Shown: one piece after another, positions 1-5,930 of the stretch
Position numbering within the stretch: position 1 is the first letter of the stretch
Layout: every line of letters begins with the position of its first letter
From: an uncultured Clostridia bacterium
Lineage (GTDB): Bacteria; Bacillota; Clostridia; TANB77; CAG-508
Assembly: GCA_934167135.1 (NCBI GenBank)
Contig: CAKPKI010000084.1
Span: 1 to 8,082, forward strand
Length of the DNA: 8,082 nucleotides
Direction of reading: 5' to 3'
The notes under the pieces: generated by a model
Databases searched by the model: none
Told to the model about the DNA's origin: nothing
The model's input: the letters and a program-made list of their open reading frames with translations, nothing else
Translations under genes and position numbers: made by a program

Positions 1-146
1 CATTTGAAATTCAAAATAGAGTAAAAAAATCTGTGGAAAATATGACAGGACTAAAAGTGTCAGAAGTAAATGTACATGTTCAAGGAGTTAAAACAGAAAG
101 AGAAGAAGTTAACAACGAAGAAAATGAGGAATTAAAAACAGAATAA
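1..146 (+). CDS. Asp23/Gls24 family envelope stress protein, C-terminal end (partial)
   Basis: The gene enters from the left edge; the first complete codon starts at base 3 and the TAA stop is at 144-146, leaving 47 residues. The visible part contains VENMTGLKVSEVNVHVQGV (about residues 11-29 of the fragment), the typical closing segment of the Asp23/Gls24 (DUF322) fold, followed by an acidic Glu/Asn-rich tail. Family members are soluble proteins, in Staphylococcus held at the membrane by AmaP and linked to cell-envelope stress. The two following genes, amaP and a DUF2273 protein, match that partnership. B. subtilis has a related gene (yqhY) directly before nusB, so either paralogue name could apply and I give no symbol. 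Start, promoter and N-terminal domain lie outside the window. Confidence 0.88.
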   Translation, partial: FEIQNRVKKSVENMTGLKVSEVNVHVQGVKTEREEVNNEENEELKTE

Positions 147-172
147 AATTTAACAAGAGAGGAAGAAATAAT

Positions 173-727
173 ATGAAATTTTTAGAAAGATTTACACTAA
201 TAGTATATTCATTTATTATATTAATATTATCAGTAGTATTAAGTTTATTAATATTTAATTGGATTGATTTTGAAGTTGTTACAGACATGGTTGAGGCATT
301 AATAACAGGAGAACTATCATCAAAAATAGGATTAGGAGTAAGTGTTGTTTTTATATTATTATCAATAAAATGTATGTTCTTTGATGAAAGTTCAAAAGGT
401 AAAATAAAAGAAACACAAGGAATATTATTAAAAAATGAAAATGGACAATTAATGATTTCAAAAGAATCAATTGATAATATGGTAAAAAATTCTGTTGCAA
501 GATTTGAAAATGTTAAACAATGTAATACAAAAATAGAAGTTAACAATGAAAACCAATTAAAAATAACATTATTTTTAGTTGTAAATGAAAATGTAATAAT
601 AAAAGAACTTGCAAGTAACTTGCAAAAAAAGATAAAAGAAGATATTAAAAAAGTATCTGACTTAGAAGTTCAAGAAGTAAATGTAAAAGTAACAAGTTTA
701 CAAGATAGCAAAAAAAGTAAAGAATAG
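173..727 (+). CDS. amaP: Alkaline shock response membrane anchor protein AmaP
   Basis: 184 residues, starting at an ATG preceded by a GAGAGG-type ribosome binding site, 26 nt after the Asp23 stop. Two hydrophobic membrane segments are visible at about residues 8-28 and 51-70, separated by a short acidic stretch. The C-terminal part, about residues 91-176, resembles an Asp23 domain: SKESIDNMVKNSVARFENV, a hydrophobic strand ITLFLVVNENV, and a closing LEVQEVNVKV that parallels the end of the upstream Asp23 protein. In Staphylococcus, AmaP anchors Asp23 at the cytoplasmic membrane, and this architecture with the adjacent Asp23 gene supports the same role here. Length is typical for the family. 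The product ends in a short Lys/Ser-rich tail. The stop is TAG and the next gene begins 11 nt later, so cotranscription is likely. Confidence 0.88.
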   Translation: MKFLERFTLIVYSFIILILSVVLSLLIFNWIDFEVVTDMVEALITGELSSKIGLGVSVVFILLSIKCMFFDESSKGKIKETQGILLKNENGQLMISKESIDNMVKNSVARFENVKQCNTKIEVNNENQLKITLFLVVNENVIIKELASNLQKKIKEDIKKVSDLEVQEVNVKVTSLQDSKKSKE

Positions 728-738
728 GATGATATAAA

Positions 739-942
739 ATGGAAGGTTTTAAAGAATTTGTATCAAAATATATAGGAGCAATAATAGGAATAGTAATTGC
801 GATATTAATATTGTGTACAAAATTATATGAATTAATTATAGCAGTTGTACTTGTAATATTAGGAGCAATTGTTGGAAATTATGTTCAAAAAAATAAAGAC
901 GAAGTAAAAGAAAAATTAAAGGGTTTTATAGACAGATTATAA
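739..942 (+). CDS. DUF2273 family small membrane protein
   Basis: 67 residues with two hydrophobic helices at about residues 11-28 and 31-49, joined by a very short turn containing KLYE, then a basic/acidic tail (QKNKDEVKEKLKGF) likely in the cytoplasm. The GAIIGIVIAILIL start of helix 1 and the LGAIVGNYV end of helix 2 match the glycine-patterned DUF2273 family, which is commonly found beside Asp23 and AmaP genes in Firmicutes. No biochemical function is established to my knowledge; a structural role in the Asp23/AmaP membrane complex is an inference from context. It starts 11 nt after amaP with a modest AGGAT ribosome binding site. Its stop is followed by 44 nt before nusB. Confidence 0.85.
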   Translation: MEGFKEFVSKYIGAIIGIVIAILILCTKLYELIIAVVLVILGAIVGNYVQKNKDEVKEKLKGFIDRL

Positions 943-951
943 TATAATGAG

Positions 952-986
952 AGGAGGATATGCTAGTTTTACTAGTGTAAACTAAA
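952..986 (+). promoter_or_regulatory. nusB ribosome binding site with a hairpin spacer
   Basis: A near-perfect Shine-Dalgarno AGGAGG (952-957) lies 29 nt from the nusB ATG at 987, far beyond normal spacing. Between them, TAGTTTTAC (964-972) and GTAAACTA (977-984) form an 8-bp stem with one bulged T and a TAGT loop. With this stem folded, 6 nt before and 2 nt after it remain, giving an effective spacing of about 8 nt. An ATG at 960-962 sits only 2 nt after AGGAGG and opens a six-codon ORF (MLVLLV, stop TAA 978-980) in the nusB frame. The pairing is seen in the sequence; the role in initiation is inferred. Confidence 0.6.
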
Positions 987-1397
987 ATGAAAAGATCAGC
1001 AATTAGAGAACTAACATTTAGACTAATATATAGTCTAGAAATCCAAAAAGTAGAAAATTTGGACGAACAAATAGAACTATATATACAGTGTAATGATATA
1101 GAAGAGAATGATGCAAAAGAATATATAAAAGACGCAATAATAGGAATAAAAGAAAATATTATAGAAATACAAGGGTTAATAGAAAAAAATCTAAAGGCTG
1201 ATTGGAAAATTGACAGAATATCCAAAATAGATTTAAGTTTGTTAAAACTTGCTATATATGAAATAAAATACAAAAAAATACCATATAAAGTGGCTATAAA
1301 CGAGAGTTTAGAATTAGCAAAGAAATATGGAGAAGAAACATCTAAAAATTTCATAAATGGTATTTTAGCGAGTGTCGTTAAGGAGATAGAAGAATGA
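987..1397 (+). CDS. nusB: Transcription antitermination factor NusB
   Basis: 136 residues, the usual length for this all-helical RNA-binding protein. NusB binds boxA RNA together with ribosomal protein S10 (NusE) and supports antitermination during rRNA transcription. Family signatures visible: the N-terminal helix KRSAIRELTFRLIYSLEI, the central WKIDRISKIDLSLLKLAIYEI (about residues 72-92), and the C-terminal IPYKVAINESLELAKKYGEE followed by KNFINGILASVV. The ATG at 987 is the only workable start, since a TAA lies in frame at 978-980 and the product aligns from its first helix. Its Shine-Dalgarno is unusually distant and separated by a hairpin. The stop overlaps the xseA start (ATGA, 1394-1397), indicating translational coupling. 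Confidence 0.95.
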   Translation: MKRSAIRELTFRLIYSLEIQKVENLDEQIELYIQCNDIEENDAKEYIKDAIIGIKENIIEIQGLIEKNLKADWKIDRISKIDLSLLKLAIYEIKYKKIPYKVAINESLELAKKYGEETSKNFINGILASVVKEIEE

Positions 1398-2581
1398 AAT
1401 ATAATGCAGTAACTGTAACGCAATTAAATAAATACTTAAAAGACAGATTTGATGAAGATGAAAATTTAGCTGCAATACTAGTAAAAGGAGAAATCTCCAA
1501 TTTTAAAAACCATTACACAGGACATCTATATTTTACATTAAAAGACGAAAATTCGTTAATAAAATGTATAATGTTTAAAAGCTATGCTGAGAGGCTAGCT
1601 TTTAAACCGAAAGATGGAATGAAAGTAATGGTTTTTGGCTCTGTATCTGTATTTGAAAGAGATGGAGTATATCAAATATATGCAAAGACAATGATGGAAG
1701 ACGGAATGGGAGATTTACATGAACAGTTTGAACAGTTAAAAGCACAACTTGAAAAAGAGGGATTGTTTGATGAAGAACATAAAAAAGCAATACCATTATA
1801 TCCTAAGATAATAGGAGTATTAACATCACAAACAGGAGCAGTAATAAGAGATATAATAAATGTATCAACAAGGAGAAATCCAAATGTTTGTATACGATTA
1901 TTACCAGTACCAGTGCAAGGACCAGGTGCAGCAGAGCAAATTGCAGAAAAAATAAAAATAATGAATGAGCAAAAACTTGCAGATGTACTTATAATCGGAA
2001 GAGGTGGAGGTTCACTGGAAGACCTGTGGCCATTTAATGAAGAAATTGTTGCAAGGGCAATATATGAATCAGAATTACCAATAATTTCAGCAGTAGGACA
2101 TGAAACTGATTTTACAATTGCAGATTTTGTGGCAGATTTACGAGCACCAACACCATCTGCGGCAGCTGAATTAGCGGTACCAGATGTATATGAATTAGAA
2201 CAAAAAATAAATAGTTATAAAAACAGATATAGATTAGCACTAAAAAAGAAAATAGAACTAATGAAACTAAGATATGAAAAGTGCATGAAATCAAGAGTGT
2301 TTACAGATCCAATGAGAAAAATTAGAGATATGGATGTTACTTTAGATTCATATGTACAAAGATTAGAAAATAAAATTAAAATAATTCAAAAAGATAATCA
2401 AACATTGTATGTAGAATTATTGGCAAAATTAGATGCACTTAGTCCACTCAAAACTTTGGCAAGAGGATATACATTAACTGAAAAAGATAATAAAATTATT
2501 AAGAGTGCAAAAGAATTGGAAACAAATGACAAAGTGAAATTAAAGTTCAAAGATGGTGAAAAAGATGCAGTAATTTGCTAA
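1394..2581 (+). CDS. xseA: Exodeoxyribonuclease VII large subunit
   Basis: 395 residues, slightly short but normal for Clostridia. Exonuclease VII is a cytoplasmic complex of one XseA type with many XseB subunits that degrades single-stranded DNA from either end. Domains in order: an N-terminal OB-fold (about residues 4-98, with ILVKGEISNFKNHYTGHLYF), the catalytic domain with GVLTSQTGAVIRDI, DVLIIGRGGGSLEDLWPFNEE (RGGGS at 203-207) and AVGHETDFTIADFVADLRAPTPSAAAE (His236, Asp239), then a long charged helical region from about 260 to 350 that in this family forms the XseB-binding coiled coil, and a small C-terminal segment. The start overlaps the nusB stop by 4 nt and has its own AAGGAG (1380-1385) inside nusB. 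No expected motif is missing. Confidence 0.95.
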   Translation: MKYNAVTVTQLNKYLKDRFDEDENLAAILVKGEISNFKNHYTGHLYFTLKDENSLIKCIMFKSYAERLAFKPKDGMKVMVFGSVSVFERDGVYQIYAKTMMEDGMGDLHEQFEQLKAQLEKEGLFDEEHKKAIPLYPKIIGVLTSQTGAVIRDIINVSTRRNPNVCIRLLPVPVQGPGAAEQIAEKIKIMNEQKLADVLIIGRGGGSLEDLWPFNEEIVARAIYESELPIISAVGHETDFTIADFVADLRAPTPSAAAELAVPDVYELEQKINSYKNRYRLALKKKIELMKLRYEKCMKSRVFTDPMRKIRDMDVTLDSYVQRLENKIKIIQKDNQTLYVELLAKLDALSPLKTLARGYTLTEKDNKIIKSAKELETNDKVKLKFKDGEKDAVIC

Positions 2582-2607
2582 AAGATATTCTAAAGAAAGG
2601 AAAGAAT

Positions 2608-3051
2608 ATGAAAAAACAACAACATATATTAACATTGATAATTATATTAGCAATTTTAGCATTAGTTATATTAATAGGTTCAATTATATATGATGAAAAA
2701 ATAAAACAAAATAAAATAGCAGTAGAAACTATAAGTATCCCTAAAATAGAAGAAAAAAAAGAAGAAACTGATATAAAAGAAGAAAATCAAGAACAAGAGC
2801 AAGTTCAGGAAACAGAGGAATATATAGGAGAAGAAGAACAAGAAACTCAAAGTGAAGAAGAAAATAAAACTGAAAATAAAGATGAAAAAGCTATAGAACT
2901 TGCTAAAAAGGAATGGGGAGAAGATGAAAGTGTAACATTTAGCATTGACGAAAAAAAAGACACAAAATATTATGTTGCTGTAAAGCAAGAAGCAATTGTA
3001 GTACAATGGTATGAAGTTGATACTACTAATTGGACAATAAAGGAATATTAA
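2608..3051 (+). CDS. Unrecognised membrane-anchored acidic protein between xseA and xseB
   Basis: 147 residues with no family that I recognise. Visible features: a basic N-terminus (MKKQQ), one strongly hydrophobic helix (about residues 8-28) that could be a signal anchor, then a Glu/Lys/Gln-rich low-complexity linker (about 43-92) with many EE and EN runs. A compact C-terminal region (about 92-147) contains AIELAKKEWGEDESVTF, then KYYVAVKQEAIVVQWYEVD and TTNWTIKEY. That helix plus strand-rich pattern recalls small PepSY-like extracytoplasmic domains, but this is only an impression. The predicted layout is a single-pass protein with its C-terminal domain outside. I chose the ATG at 2608, preceded by GAAAGGA; an in-frame TTG at 2575 overlaps xseA and would add 11 residues before the membrane helix. 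Its link to exonuclease VII is positional only. Confidence 0.75.
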   Translation: MKKQQHILTLIIILAILALVILIGSIIYDEKIKQNKIAVETISIPKIEEKKEETDIKEENQEQEQVQETEEYIGEEEQETQSEEENKTENKDEKAIELAKKEWGEDESVTFSIDEKKDTKYYVAVKQEAIVVQWYEVDTTNWTIKEY

Positions 3052-3069
3052 ATAAGGAGTAGTTACAAT

Positions 3070-3288
3070 ATGAAAGAAAATTTTGAAGATTCAATGAAAA
3101 AACTAGAAACAATAGTTATGGAATTAGAAAATGGAAATTTGAATTTGGATGAGTCTGTAAAGAAATTTGAAGAAGGAATGAAAATTGCGAAACAATGCAA
3201 TAACATTTTAGAAGAAAGTGAAAAGAAAATAACTATACTTTTAGAAAAAGATGGAGAACTAAAAGAAGAGGAATTTGAAACAAAATAG
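3070..3288 (+). CDS. xseB: Exodeoxyribonuclease VII small subunit
   Basis: 72 residues, the normal size for XseB, a short helical-hairpin protein that binds the helical region of XseA and is needed for active exonuclease VII. The family pattern is complete: NFEDSMKKLETIVMELENG (residues 4-22), the turn NLNLDES, then VKKFEEGMKIAKQCNNILEESEKKI. It starts at an ATG 10 nt after AAGGAG (3054-3059) and lies 18 nt after the unrecognised acidic gene that separates it from xseA. In most Firmicutes xseA and xseB are adjacent or overlapping, so the split is notable. The TAG stop is at 3286-3288 and the next gene starts 19 nt on. Confidence 0.94.
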   Translation: MKENFEDSMKKLETIVMELENGNLNLDESVKKFEEGMKIAKQCNNILEESEKKITILLEKDGELKEEEFETK

Positions 3289-3307
3289 ACAAAAGGGGAA
3301 AATAATT

Positions 3308-3748
3308 ATGAATAATTTGCAAAAGGCATTAACAAATAAATATTTATATGTGCCATTTTTAGTATGGTTTTGTATACAAGTTTTTAAAGTGGTTTATGAA
3401 TTGATAACAACAAAAAAATTTAATTTTAAAAGAATAATAGGAGCCGGGGGAATGCCAAGTTCACATTCGGCTGTAGTAACATGTTTGGCTACATTAATAG
3501 GAAAAAGTGAAGGAACAGACAGCATAATGTTTGCAATGGCTACTATTTTTGCAATGGTTGTAATGTATGACGCAGCTGGAGTAAGAAGAGCTGCTGGAAA
3601 ACAAGCACATTTATTAAATAAAATTATAGAAACACCAGGACTTACAGGAGTTGAGGTTCAAGAAAGATTGGTAGAAGTATTAGGACATACACCACTACAA
3701 GTTATTGTTGGAGCAACTATTGGAATTATAGTTGGAGTATTAGCATAA
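3308..3748 (+). CDS. Divergent PAP2 family membrane protein (DUF212, YuiD-like)
   Basis: 146 residues. The family's hallmark blocks are all present: GAGGMPSSHSAVV (about residues 45-57), YDAAGVRRAAGKQAHLLN (87-104) and EVLGHTPLQVIVGATIGI (123-140). These are read as a diverged form of the acid phosphatase/vanadium haloperoxidase (PAP2) active site, with the PSSHS and Arg-rich blocks in place of the classical motifs. Hydrophobic stretches at about 13-32, 54-64, 73-88 and 130-146 indicate an integral membrane protein. A lipid-phosphate phosphatase activity is plausible from the family, but substrates are not established. I chose the ATG at 3308 with AAGGGG (3293-3298) 9 nt upstream; a TTG at 3275 in the same frame overlaps xseB and is less likely. 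B. subtilis yuiD is the named relative. Confidence 0.9.
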   Translation: MNNLQKALTNKYLYVPFLVWFCIQVFKVVYELITTKKFNFKRIIGAGGMPSSHSAVVTCLATLIGKSEGTDSIMFAMATIFAMVVMYDAAGVRRAAGKQAHLLNKIIETPGLTGVEVQERLVEVLGHTPLQVIVGATIGIIVGVLA

Positions 3749-3772
3749 AACAAATATGAAAGGAGATTTATA

Positions 3773-5434
3773 GTGACAGATATTGAAATTGCCCAAAATG
3801 CAAAATTAAAGAACATATTGGAAATTGCAAAAGAAATTAAGATACCAGAAGAAAAAATTGAAATGTATGGAAAATACAAGGCAAAAATATCTAATAAATT
3901 ATATAAAGAAATGGAATCACAACCTGAGGGAAAATTAGTATTAGTTACAGCAATGAGCCCAACACCATTAGGAGAAGGAAAAACAACAATATCTATAGCA
4001 ATTGCGGATGCATTAAGAAAAATTGGAAAAAAATCAATACTTGCTTTAAGAGAACCTTCTCTAGGACCAGTATTTGGAATTAAAGGTGGTGCAACAGGCG
4101 GAGGGTTTGCACAAGTAGTACCAATGGAAGACATAAATTTACATTTTACAGGAGATATACATGCAATTACATCTGCAAATAATCTATTATCAGCAATGAT
4201 AGATAACCATATTTACCATGGTAATGAATTAAATATAAATAAAGTAGTATGGAAAAGGTGTTTAGACTTAAATGATAGACAATTAAGAGAAATTAACACA
4301 GGACTATCAAATGAAAAAGAAATTGCACAAAGAAATGATAAATTTGATATAACTGTTGCAACAGAAATTATGGCAATTTTATGTTTGGCAACAGATATAA
4401 AAGACTTAAAGAGAAGATTAGGCAATATTGTCATAGGATATAATTATGATGATAAACCAATATTTGCAAAAGACTTAAAGGCAGATGGTGCAATGACTGT
4501 ATTATTAAAAGATGCAATAAAACCAAATTTAGTACAAACATTAGAAGGGACGCCAGCAATAATACATGGAGGACCATTTGCTAATATTGCACATGGATGT
4601 AATTCTATAATAGCAACTAAAATGGCGATGAAGCTTGCGGAATACACTATTACAGAAGCTGGATTTGGAGCTGATTTAGGAGCTGAAAAATTTATTGATA
4701 TAAAGTGTAGGCAAGCTAATATAAAACCAAATGTTGTTGTTTGTGTTGCAACTATAAAAGCACTTAAATTTCATGGTGGTGTTTTAAAAGAAAATATATA
4801 TGAAGAGAATATGCAAGCCATAAAAAATGGAATGGAAAATTTGTATAAGCATGTTGATAATATAAAAAATAAATTTGGATTGAACCTAATTGTAGCAATA
4901 AATAAATATAATACAGATAGAGAGAATGAAATAAAGTTTGTTCAAGAAGAACTAACAAAAAGAAACATATTATCTAGTGTAGTAGAAGGTTGGGAAAAAG
5001 GTGGAAATGGAGGAATTGATATATCAGAGAAGATTATTGAAATTTCCGAAAAACAAAAAGAACTTCAATATATATATGATTTGAATGAAGAAATACTAAA
5101 TAAAATTAATAAAATAGCTATGCAAATATATGGTGCAGAAGGAGTTGAATATTCAAAAAAAGCTATAGAAAAAATTGAAAAAATAAAAGAAATGGGATAT
5201 GGTAATTTTCCAATTTGTATTGCAAAGACACAGTATTCATTTTCAGATGAACCAAAAAAACTTGAATGTAATGAACCTTTTAAGATTCATGTTAATGATG
5301 TAGAATTAAAAGCTGGTGCTGAATTTATTGTAGTGTTAGCTGGGAGAATTCTTACGATGCCAGGAATGCCTAAACACCCATCAGCTGAAAAGATTGATAT
5401 AAATGAAAAAGGAGATATTTGTGGAATTTTCTAA
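3773..5434 (+). CDS. fhs: Formate-tetrahydrofolate ligase
   Basis: 553 residues, full length for the family (about 555). It catalyses ATP-dependent joining of formate to tetrahydrofolate to give 10-formyl-THF, feeding purine and formyl-Met-tRNA synthesis and, in acetogens, the methyl branch of the Wood-Ljungdahl pathway. Motifs in order: the ATP-binding P-loop TPLGEGKTT (64-72), LREPSLGPVFGIKGGATGGG (92-111), VPMEDINLHFTGD (116-128), DITVATEIMAI, TLEGTPAIIHGGPFANIAHG with His265, EAGFGADLGAEKF from Glu295, and the C-terminal MPGMPKHPSA from about 529. The start is a GTG, supported by AAGGAG (3760-3765) at 7 nt and by alignment of the N-terminal helix. It begins 24 nt after the PAP2 gene and probably ends the long operon. 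No clear intrinsic terminator follows. Presence of fhs alone does not prove acetogenesis. Confidence 0.97.
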   Translation: MTDIEIAQNAKLKNILEIAKEIKIPEEKIEMYGKYKAKISNKLYKEMESQPEGKLVLVTAMSPTPLGEGKTTISIAIADALRKIGKKSILALREPSLGPVFGIKGGATGGGFAQVVPMEDINLHFTGDIHAITSANNLLSAMIDNHIYHGNELNINKVVWKRCLDLNDRQLREINTGLSNEKEIAQRNDKFDITVATEIMAILCLATDIKDLKRRLGNIVIGYNYDDKPIFAKDLKADGAMTVLLKDAIKPNLVQTLEGTPAIIHGGPFANIAHGCNSIIATKMAMKLAEYTITEAGFGADLGAEKFIDIKCRQANIKPNVVVCVATIKALKFHGGVLKENIYEENMQAIKNGMENLYKHVDNIKNKFGLNLIVAINKYNTDRENEIKFVQEELTKRNILSSVVEGWEKGGNGGIDISEKIIEISEKQKELQYIYDLNEEILNKINKIAMQIYGAEGVEYSKKAIEKIEKIKEMGYGNFPICIAKTQYSFSDEPKKLECNEPFKIHVNDVELKAGAEFIVVLAGRILTMPGMPKHPSAEKIDINEKGDICGIF

Positions 5435-5450
5435 AAATATCCAAAATCCC

Positions 5451-5479
5451 TTGATTTTTCAAGTGAAATATAGTACAAT
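5451..5479 (+). promoter_or_regulatory. Sigma-A type promoter of rpsO
   Basis: A -35 box TTGATT (5451-5456) and a -10 box TACAAT (5474-5479) are separated by exactly 17 bp. The -10 matches consensus at five of six positions and the -35 at four of six, including the TTGA core. The predicted start of transcription is near 5486, giving a leader of roughly 88 nt before rpsO. The site lies just after the fhs stop, where no other unit boundary signal is present. Confidence 0.72.
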
Positions 5480-5495
5480 AATTGTGTAAAAAATG

Positions 5496-5568
5496 TTCCT
5501 TAAACTTAGCACAATAAAAAACACCTATTATTGTTGCTCGGTATAAGGAGAAAAAGAAATAGGAGGTG
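5496..5568 (+). promoter_or_regulatory. rpsO leader: candidate S15 autoregulatory structure
   Basis: Two nested helices can be drawn. The outer one pairs 5496-5502 (TTCCTTA) with 5544-5550 (TAAGGAG), 7 bp with one G-U. The inner one pairs 5508-5517 (AGCACAATAA) with 5528-5538 (TTATTGTTGCT), 10 bp with one bulged T. They enclose an asymmetric-sequence internal loop (5503-5507 and 5539-5543). The 10-nt hairpin loop 5518-5527 contains CACCT (5522-5526), an exact complement of AGGTG (5564-5568) in the rpsO Shine-Dalgarno, so a pseudoknot covering the ribosome site is possible. S15 is known to regulate its own mRNA through different leader RNAs in several bacterial groups; its action on this one is inferred. 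Confidence 0.6.
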
Positions 5569-5573
5569 TAATT

Positions 5574-5837
5574 ATGACAACAGAAAGAAAAAAAGAAATC
5601 ATTAATGAATATAGAAGAGATGAAAAAGATACTGGATCATCAGAAGTTCAAATAGCTCTTTTAACAGAAAGAATTAATGAATTAACAGAGCATTTAAAAG
5701 TTCATAAAAAAGATAACCATTCAAGAAGAGGTCTTTTAAAAATGGTTGGAAAAAGAAGAAATTTATTAAACTACTTAGCTAAGAAAGACGAAGAAGCATA
5801 TAAAGAATTAGTTAAAAAATTAGGACTAAGAAAATAG
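5574..5837 (+). CDS. rpsO: 30S ribosomal protein S15
   Basis: 87 residues, essentially the standard S15 length. S15 is a primary 16S rRNA binding protein that docks at the helix 20/21/22 three-way junction and organises the platform of the 30S subunit. The conserved blocks are all visible: DTGSSEVQIALLTERI (residues 19-34), then HLKVHKKDNHSRRGLL with His40, His44, Asp47 and Ser50 at the positions that contact rRNA, then RRNLLNYL and the closing LGLRK. The ATG is 5 nt after a strong AGGAGGTG. The gene has its own promoter upstream and an intrinsic terminator directly after its TAG stop, and is followed by pnp, the classical rpsO-pnp order. Confidence 0.97.
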   Translation: MTTERKKEIINEYRRDEKDTGSSEVQIALLTERINELTEHLKVHKKDNHSRRGLLKMVGKRRNLLNYLAKKDEEAYKELVKKLGLRK

Positions 5838-5849
5838 TTGATAAGTTGT

Positions 5850-5883
5850 AAGGGGCGATTGCAACAAGCATCGCCCTTTTATT
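5850..5883 (+). terminator. Intrinsic terminator after rpsO
   Basis: AAGGGGCGAT (5850-5859, one G-U pair) plus GC (5861-5862) pairs with GC (5868-5869) and ATCGCCC with the following T residues (5870-5879), around an AACAA loop, with one bulged T at 5860. The stem core GGGCGAT/ATCGCCC stands out in this AT-rich region and leads into TTTTATT. It starts 13 nt after the rpsO stop. Some read-through into pnp is likely by analogy with other rpsO-pnp loci. Confidence 0.9.
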
Positions 5884-5885
5884 AG

Positions 5886-5930
5886 GTAAACTAAAGATAG
5901 AAAGGTAGCTTGTATAATGTTTTAAACTTA
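5886..5930 (+). repeat. Partial duplicate of the pnp translation start region
   Basis: Bases 5886-5908 match 5982-6003 (the pnp ribosome-site region) with one inserted C and one substitution, sharing the exact 12-mer ATAGAAAGGTAG. After a dissimilar spacer of 8 versus 7 nt, ATGTTTTAAACTTA (5917-5930) matches the pnp start ATGTTTAAAAGTTA (6011-6024) at 12 of 14 positions. The upstream copy therefore has a ribosome-site-like AAAGG, an ATG and a TTT codon, then stops at TAA (5923-5925). Whether it binds ribosomes is unknown. Confidence 0.6.
5913..5918 (+). promoter_or_regulatory. Possible -10 box for pnp
   Basis: A perfect TATAAT lies 93 nt before the pnp ATG, after the rpsO terminator, where a second promoter would be expected. 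No acceptable -35 hexamer is found at 15-19 bp spacing, and TG directly abuts the box rather than forming the TGn extension. The hexamer also pairs with ATTATA in the leader hairpin, so it may have an RNA role instead. Confidence 0.25.

Noticed and set aside
109..546. Long open frame on the - strand across amaP
   Set aside because: It is antisense to a well-supported gene, rich in Phe/Ile/Asn as expected from reversed AT-rich codons, and shows no recognisable domain. The other - strand frames over nusB, xseA, fhs and pnp fail for the same reason.
964..984. Shared GTAAACTA/TAGTTTAC words in the nusB and pnp leaders as copies of one mobile or regulatory element
   Set aside because: An 8-base AT-rich word recurring in 8 kb of such sequence is near chance expectation, and the flanking sequence does not align.
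2575..2607. TTG start at 2575 for the gene between xseA and xseB
   Set aside because: It overlaps the xseA end, has no ribosome site of its own, and puts 11 extra residues before a well-placed ATG with GAAAGGA upstream.
3275..3307. TTG start at 3275 for the PAP2-like gene
   Set aside because: It overlaps xseB and lacks a ribosome site, while the ATG at 3308 has AAGGGG at 9 nt and gives the expected family N-terminus.
3708..3748. Internal promoter for fhs at the end of the PAP2-like gene
   Set aside because: TTGTTG and TATAGT-like hexamers can be found, but both are poor matches inside coding sequence and no leader or terminator supports a new unit.
5450..5463. CTTGA-TTTT-TCAAG hairpin as a terminator for fhs
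   Set aside because: The stem is only 5 bp, has no T tract after it, and overlaps the -35 box of the rpsO promoter.
5475..5485. ACAATAATTGT inverted repeat over the rpsO -10 box as an operator
   Set aside because: Five-base arms made almost wholly of A and T are expected by chance here, and the overlap with the -10 hexamer explains half of it.
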